NCBI RefSeq assembly: GCF_009727055.1
Contig: NC_052351.1
Span: 62,512,367 to 62,576,366 of the forward strand
From: Benincasa hispida
Taxonomy: Eukaryota > Streptophyta > Magnoliopsida > Cucurbitales > Cucurbitaceae
Direction: 5' to 3'
DNA: 64,000 nucleotides
Each line of letters opens with the position of its first letter. The stretch's first letter is position 1. Position numbers and translations under genes: made by a program. The notes under the pieces are model-generated. The model was not told the origin of the DNA. It saw only the letters and a program-made list of their open reading frames with translations, and made no database searches. Below, in pieces: positions 57,583-64,000 of this stretch.

Positions 57583-60267
57583 TGTCACACCCCCCCGAGC
57601 CCGCACTCCTGAGCCCGAGGAGAGGCATGATATTAACTTATGCTACTTTGGTTAACCTAGTAGTTTCTCTTTAATAACCTTACTTATAACAACAGCGAAA
57701 AAATATTACATGCTTTAATTAGAAAACTAGTTTACAAACTCAAGTTACATTTACATGAAAGACATTATCCCGACAACCAATCTCATTTAATACTATTTTA
57801 GACTTGTGGAAGATCTTAACCACACCGCCAACCTGGACTCGTCAGCTACTTGCAAGAGGAAACACAGAGACAAACCATGAGCTTTACAAAAGCTTAGTGA
57901 GTGGTAAAACTAAATACAAGTCTTTTTACAAACATTATCACGAGGTTCCCACGTGAACCTCCACCATTCCATGAAGCTTTCACAAACCCACCTACAGACA
58001 CGGTAGATGGTTAACATTTCATAACTAAAAATATCAACCTATGTGCACATAGTTTTTCCCTCTCATGGGCTCAGAAGCTAGGCCCATGCCCTCTGACCAT
58101 TCATTCAAGGTTTTTCTCCCACAGCTTAGGAACTAGACTCCTGGTCCTCTGGCTATCTTAAGGATTTATTTTGGGCTTAGGCTCTAGGTCCACAGACCTC
58201 TGACCATCCCAACGCATACACATCTCATAAGCATAAAACTACAACATATTAATTCACAATATTCTTTAAAAGAGCAAAAGAAGAAACACTCACAGTGATC
58301 TGTTGAGATCTTTCTTCCTAGTTCACCCGGTTTCCCTTGTTCCTCCGCTGGACCCTATTTTAGGTTTAATTTTAAGCTTATATTACTCACTTTGAGCCTT
58401 ATTCTCAAGACATTCCCTTCTTCAAAAATGTGTGAAAATGTCTTAACTATAATACCTTAAAGTTTTGCTTGAAATTCTTGGCGAAAGTTCTGAGTCTCAA
58501 GTTTATTCCTCTCTGGCCCTACTGTCTCTCACTGGTGAGCACCTCTCGGTTTTCCTTGAATTTGAACAGCCTTAGATTTAGAATTGCATTAAGGCAGCCC
58601 TCAAACTGAAACTAAACTTAATTAAAAACTTTTGGTCAAAAATCACCTGATTTCACGAGTAGTTTGAAAAGCTTCTTGTTTGAAGTTATCCTATGCATTC
58701 TGTCCGTACAACCCTGTTCCCTTCGACACCTTGCTTGTACCTCTGCCCGAACACTGCCCTTCCTCAGTATCTCTTATTTTTCCTTTCTTTTGTGGTTTTA
58801 TGTTACTTAACTGATGTGTGGGTTGAAGTGAGAATTTCCCCTTTATAGGCGTTCACCTTCTCCTCTCCCGACACCTCTCCCTTATCACATCCAAGTGTTT
58901 TCCCTATTTCTGCCATCTCCCAGCCTCTTCCATCTCCTGCTTTATGTGTCTTCACCCTACACTATCAACGCATCCCTCACATCAACGCATCTTAAGTGTC
59001 CTCCTCCTCCAAGCCAGCACATAAGGCTTAACTTTACATGTCTGCTCGTGCACCCACCTCATTTACTTAAGCTAAGACTCCTTCCTAGCAGCCCACATGT
59101 CTGGATGACATCTTATGGTGCATCCCATTCCACCGCTCATATGGCGTTTTTTTCCCACTTCATATGCGAGTTCATCTAGCCCACAAATGCCGCCCATCCA
59201 AATTCCGCGACATTCCTATGTCCGACAAATCTCAATATGTCCGCATCTTTTATCCTAGTTTCGTCTTACTACCAGCAATTAGTCATCGCCTAACGTTGTT
59301 GCCGCAAATACAACCAACGCATAAATGTGGCCGCAATAGCATCGATGCATAGCATTGGCTGCATAGCACCGGCGCATAGCATCACCGTGTGACAACCAAC
59401 GCATTAAATGCAACTTATTTACCATCAACGCATACTTTGCGCCACACCTTCGCATCGCACATGTGTAGCACCGTCAACATGCCCTGCACTGCATGCCTTT
59501 CGCACCGCATGCGCCTCTGCGATAGGCATCAATCACATTATCCCTCTCACCGCAATGCCTTCGCATAGGCAATCATCCGCATTGCCATTACGCGTAGCAA
59601 TGCCGTGCTGTGTGCCTCCATTTGCCGCAGCTCACTCATCCGCGATGCCTCTCATCGCTGCCTGCCATCGGTGCTTGCATCCTCCATGCACTACATGCCT
59701 CCATCGCCGCATGCCTCTATCAACCTGCATACCATCCGTCGCACGCATGCCTCCATCGCCGCGTGACTCTATCACCTGCGATGCCTTCATGCCAATTGCA
59801 CCATTTCGTTCAGCTCCCAAACCTCTACGTAACCGTGCATACTCTCTGATACAGTAGCAAGGCACGCCTGTATACCCATCAGCGTACAAGCACTGCTTCT
59901 GTGTCCATCCTTGTCATTTGCCACATGTGGTTTGTTCTACCTCTCAAGGCATATGGCTTGCCGCATTGTCATTCGCTTATTGGCCATACTTCTCAGCCTC
60001 TCTAATGCTCAGGTAACCTCTCAAATACTTCATGGCCAAAGCATGGCAACCCACACCTAACCATTGTTACAACACTTATTTCATTTTTCATCCTTTGGCT
60101 TCCTTAGCCAAATTTCACTAGTTATGGCTTTTTCCAAAGTTATTTAAACAAATCCTGTTTAATCATCTAGGAAATTTCCTATTCTTTAAATTTAGATCTA
60201 ACTCATACTTAGTTAATCTCTTGTATTTCTTGGCTGTAAAAGAGAAAATGGGAATTCCGAGTTGACA
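57583..60267 (-). mobile_element. Ty3/gypsy LTR inserted in the copia copy
   Basis: From TGTCACACCCCCCCGAGCC to GAATTCCGAGTTGACA (2,685 bp). The left flank CTATA (57578-57582) is present; the right flank here reads ATATT, but the inverted copy of the same junction at 61588-61592 reads TATAG, that is CTATA on the other strand. It contains GGTC sub-repeats (about 58070-58230) and a CGC/GCATGC cassette (59280-59880). Open frames up to 149 codons in the cassette are repeat products. Confidence 0.75.
59280..59880 (-). repeat. LTR word cassette, GCATGCCTCCATCGCCGC type
   Basis: Words CATGCCTC, CATCGCCGC, CGCATAGC and CAATGCCTTCGCAT. The coding strand reads GGCGATGGAGGCATGCGG. It lies in the first third of the LTR. 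Confidence 0.7.
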
Positions 60268-60887
60268 ATATTAGTTGTTTAAGTTACCATTTTCCGGTCA
60301 TAAATTACTAACTTCTTTAGTAATTCTGAAGTGTAACCCTCCGTTTTTTTAAGACAAAGGATGTCGACCACATATCCTTTCACCCACTTACTATGAACTA
60401 CTTCCCACCATTCAAACTTAGCTCTTGACTAAATACCCAAACACTTTCCAAATGGAGGTCATTCCCAGGGGTGACACGAAGTGTCATATGAATCTCACGT
60501 GTAATTTTGTGGGGACGTGAAGTTTGAAATCAATGTATCATATAACTTTATTTTTATTTGAACGGAATTTCCCTTATTCACCTAAATCTTGATTTATGGC
60601 AAATACTTTCTGAATGGAGGTCACTCCCAAGATGACATGAAGTACCACTTAAAATTCTTGATTGTTTAACTTATTAGGGACGTTGAGAGCCAGAAATAAT
60701 GTATCGTATATGTTATTAATCTCCCAAACTGAAGTGTTTCTATTAACATTACAATAAGCTTATTAAACTCCCAACTGAAGTATTTCTACTATTCCAAATT
60801 AGGCATATTTATAAAACCTAGGTTCAATTTTGGCCTTAAATTAAACAACCCTAAAATATATGTGGTTTATCCAAGTATAACATTTAT
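60268..60887 (-). mobile_element. Copia internal region, second copy
   Basis: Matches 28490-29280 (CGGTCATAAATTACTAAC, GGTGACACGAAGTGTC, CCAAGTATAAC) with many inserted single bases and a shortened block near 60350, continuing the duplicated copia segment beyond the LTR. Confidence 0.7.
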
Positions 60888-60977
60888 ATTGTTAACCAGG
60901 TTTTATAAGCACACGTGAGCGGTGTGAGGTAAATAAATATTATAACCTAGACATCGTAAAGTTTTAAATTCCATTTA
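60888..60977 (-). other. Palindrome turn-around segment
   Basis: GTTAACCAGGTTTTATAAGC ... ACATCGTAAAG is the reverse complement of GTCAAGG...CTTATAAAACTTGTTAAC near 29295-29350. It belongs to the right arm and has no partner in the left arm. Confidence 0.75.
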
Positions 60978-61592
60978 TTAAATGTTATACTTTGGATAAA
61001 CCACATATATTTAGGGTTGTTTAATTAGGCCAAAAGGAACCTAGGTTTAAATATGCCCAATTTGGATAGTAGGAATATTTCAGTGGTGTTTATAACTTTA
61101 TATGATTAATGTTAATAAGAACACTTCAGTGGGGAGATTTTTAATAAGCATATACGATTACATTATTTTCTGGCTCTCACGTCCCTAATAGTTTTCACAA
61201 TCAAGATTTAAAGTTGGTTACTTCATGTCATCTTGGGAGTGACCTCCATTCAAGAAAGTATTTGCATAATCAAGATTAGGTTGAATTAAGGGAAATCGTT
61301 CAAATAAAAATAAAGTATATGATAAAACATTGATTTTCAACATTCACGTCCCCACAAAATTCACACCGTTGAGATTCATATGGACAACTTCGTGTCACCC
61401 TGGAATGACCTCATTTTGGAAAGTGTTTGTATTAGTCAAGAGCAAGTTGAATGTGGGAAGTAGTTCATAGTAACGGGCTGAAGGATATGTGGTCGACATC
61501 TTTGGTTCTAAAAACGGAGGGTTACACTTACAGAATTACTAAAGAGTTAGTAAATTTATTGACCGAAAATGGGTAACTAAAACAAACTATAG
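60978..61592 (+). mobile_element. Right-arm copy of the copia internal region
   Basis: Reverse complement of 60268-60887, ending in the target TATAG (61588-61592) before the inverted LTR. It is equivalent to 28490-29280 on the other strand. Confidence 0.75.
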
Positions 61593-64000
61593 TGTCAATC
61601 GGAATTCCATTTTCTCTTTTAAGCAAGAAATACCAAGAGATTAACTAAGTATGAGTTTAGATCCTAATTTAAAGAATAGGAAAATTTTCTAGTTGATTAA
61701 CAGGATTTGTTAAATAACTTTGGAAATAAGCTCTAACTAGTGAAATTTTTGGCTAAGGAAGCCAAGGAGAAAAATGAATAAGTTGGACAATGCGTTGGTG
61801 TGGTTGCCATGCGTTGGCCATGAAGTATTGAGAGGTTACTTTGAGGCATTGAGAGAGGCTGAAGTGATGGCCATACCCAATGCATGCTGCAAGCCAATGC
61901 CTTGAGAGGTTTAGAACAAAACACATGTGGATGCGATGGACATAATGGATGCAGCAGCCTTGTTTACGCGATGGATACGGCTGCCTTGCTACGTAAGAGT
62001 ATGCGGTCGATGCGTTTGCAGTTGAAGGAATGCATTGGTAGCATGTGGCGTATGAATGGCATGCGGGTTGATAGAGGCACGCGGCGATGGAGGCATGCGG
62101 CGACGGAGGATGCAGTGATAGGAGGCATGCGGCGGATGAGGCATGTATGTGATGGAGATATGCGCGATGGAGGCATGCGACGATTGGGAGGATGCGGCAA
62201 TGGAAGAGTGCGGGCGATGGAGGCACACAGGCACGGCAGTGTACGCGATATGCATGCGATGATGCCTATGCGAAGGCCATGCGCGTGAGAGGGTATGTGC
62301 ATGATGCTACGCCGAGGGCATGCGGTCAAAGGCATGCAGTTGCGAGGGCATTGTGACGTTGCTTACACATGTGGCGATGCGAAGGTGTGCGGCCAAAGGT
62401 ATTGCGTTGATGGTATACAGCTGCATTATGCGTTGGTGTCACACCGGTATGCTATGCGTCGGTCTATGCAGCAATGCTATGGCATCGATGCTATTGCGGC
62501 CACATTATGCGTTGGTTGATGCGAAGGCAACAACGTTTAGGCGATGAACTATGCGAGGTAGTAAGACGAGCTAGGGAAAAACGCAATGCGAAACATTCTT
62601 GATGTGTCCGGACATAGGAATTGTCGCGGAAAATTTGATGGGCGCATTTGTTGGCTAGATTGATCGCATATGAAGTGGGAAAAAACGCATTATGAGGGTG
62701 GAATGGATGCACATAAGAATGTTCATCCAGACATGTGGCTTGCTGAAGGAGTCTTAGGCCTTAAGTAAATGACGGTGGGTGCACGGAGCAGACATGGTAA
62801 AGTTAAAGCCTTATGTGCTGGCTAATGAAGGAGGGAGGACACTTTAAGATTGCCGTTGATGTGAGGGAATGCGTTGATAGTGTAGGGTGAAGACACATCA
62901 AGCAGGAGATGGAAGAGGCGGGAGATGGCAGAAGATAGGGGAAACACTTGGTGTGATGAAAGGGGGAAGAGGTGTCGGGTAGAGGAGAAGGGTAGAACGC
63001 TATTAAAAAAGGGAGGAGAATGTCTCAGCTTCAACCCAACAATCAGTTAAGTACATAAAAACCACAAAGAAAGGAAAAAATAAGAGATTACTTGAAGGAG
63101 GCAGGCAGTGTTTCGGGGCAGAGTACAAAGCAAAGGTGGTCGAAGGGGAACAGGTGTACGGGACAGATGCATAGGATAACTTCAAACAAGGAAAGGCTTT
63201 CCAAAACTATCCGTGCAAATCAGGTGATTTTTTGTTGAACCAAAGGTTTCTAAATTAAGTTTTAGTTTTCATCGAGGGCTTCCTTAATGCAATTCTAAGT
63301 CTAAGGGCTGTTAAAATTTCAAGGAAAACGACGAGTGCTCACCAGTTGAGGAGACAGTTGGGGCCAGGAGGAATAAAACTTGAGAATCAGAACTTTTCGC
63401 CAAGAATTTTCAATGAAAAACTTTAAGGTATTTATAGTTAAGACATTTTCCCAACATTTTTGAAGAAGGGAATGTCTTGAGATAAGGGCTCAAAAGACTA
63501 ACTGAGATGCGTGAGTAATCTAAGCTTAAAGTTAAAACCTAAAAAGGGTCCAGCGAGGAACAAGGGGAAAACCGGCTGGTGAACTAGGAAGAAAGATCTC
63601 AACAGTCCTTGAAGGTGGTTTCTTCTTTTGCTCTTTTTAAAGCATAATTGTGAATTAATATGTTGTAGTTTATGTTATGAGATGTGTATGCCGTGGGATG
63701 GTCAAGAGGTCTGATGGACCTAAGCCTAAGGCCCAAAATAAAATCCTTATAGGATAGCCAGGGACCAAGGAGTCTTAGTTCCTAAGCTTGGGGACAAGAA
63801 AAACCTTGAATGAGAATGGTCAAGGGCTTGATGGGCCTAGCTTCTTGAGCCCATGAGAGGCGAAAACTATGTGCACATAGGTTGAATATTTTTAGTTATG
63901 AAATGTTTAACCATCTTACCGTGTCTGTAGCGTGGGTTTTGTGGAAAGCTTCATGGAATGGTGGAGGTTCACGTGGAACCTCGTTGATAAATGTTTGAAA
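61593..64000 (+). mobile_element. Right-arm copy of the Ty3 LTR, cut by window end
   Basis: Starts TGTCAATCGGAATTCC, the complement of the LTR end at 60267, and follows that LTR backwards to the window edge, including the GGCGATGGAGGCATGC cassette (61930-62550). Differences from the left-arm copy are mainly single-base gaps and insertions. Confidence 0.8.

Larger units (their letters stand above)
57926..64000. repeat. Large imperfect palindrome (inverted repeat)
   Basis: The left arm 57926-60887 is mirrored by the right arm 60978-64000 around a 90-base spacer, which itself is the complement of sequence corresponding to 29275-29355. The arms match over at least 2.9 kb with frequent single-base indels that differ between arms. 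The right arm runs off the window. Confidence 0.85.

Noticed and set aside
59408..59857. 149-codon Cys/His/Ala-rich open frame that might suggest a metal-binding protein
   Set aside because: It is produced by GCATGC/ATCGCC words in the LTR cassette; overlapping frames on both strands are also open, and the mirror arm does not keep the frame.
1..64000. tRNA, rRNA, snoRNA or microRNA genes
   Set aside because: I saw no cloverleaf with A/B boxes or rRNA-like block; hairpins found are in LTRs and are shorter than plant miRNA precursors, though a covariance search could not be run.

Overview
This window is plant nuclear DNA: an AT-rich, repeat-dominated stretch with no bacterial-type gene organisation. 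It holds long LTRs, tRNA-primed retrotransposon internal regions, and decayed Ty1/copia and Ty3/gypsy pol genes carrying stop codons. The only host gene is a small two-exon cysteine-rich secreted peptide gene of the plant defensin-like (DEFL) type. A dicot is likely. A cucurbit is my guess from the look of the LTR families and cannot be proven from the window. Most of the 64 kb is a graveyard of nested and recombined LTR retrotransposons.

Layout: 1-3007 Ty3 LTR remnant plus a tail-to-tail pair of copia LTR pieces; 3008-3785 gene-unit copy A (gene deleted); 3786-7052 Tekay/Del-like Ty3 3' LTR with an integrase-chromodomain remnant; 7053-7741 unit copy B (gene lost); 7742-14676 mosaic of Ty3 LTRs, one a solo LTR inside another; 14682-18221 complete unit copy C with the open DEFL gene (16777-17260), followed by the start of a further tandem unit; 18399-31282 a degenerate minus-strand copia element, interrupted by a Tat-like LTR (itself holding a solo LTR with perfect 5-bp target-site duplications, TSDs) and by a copia solo LTR with perfect TSDs; 31283-35344 a plus-strand copia remnant and LTR pieces; 35345-38281 unit copy D with a DEFL pseudogene (36804-37297); 38282-41511 truncated Ty3 LTR and a non-autonomous Tat-like element; 41512-45867 integrase and LTR scraps; 45868-53340 a run of Ty3 LTRs; 53341-53440 assembly gap; 53441-64000 further LTRs, a second copy of the 25.7-28.5 kb copia segment, and a large imperfect palindrome centred near 60.93 kb.

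Gene logic: four copies (A-D) of a 3.54-kb host unit can be recognised. Copy C carries the empty integration site (ATTTT at 18217-18221) that is filled by a Ty3 LTR in copies A, B and D, so the ancestral unit can be delimited. The two surviving gene copies carry different lesions: copy C is open but has lost one of eight cysteine codons, while copy D keeps all eight cysteine codons but has an in-frame stop.

The main undescribed-looking structure lies in the retrotransposons. Three Tat-like LTRs share a stem-loop whose stem sequences are largely unrelated but fully paired (with G-U wobbles) around an invariant 10-nt loop, TTATACTTGG. The same LTRs begin with a GAAA-capped hairpin, and the non-autonomous copy has hairpin/6-nt/polypurine modules. 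In addition, LTRs of three lineages carry tandem 'word' cassettes built on CGAT/CGAG cores, with a different word in most copies. Sequence after the gap shows single-base indel noise and a fold-back, so part of 54-64 kb may be assembly artefact.
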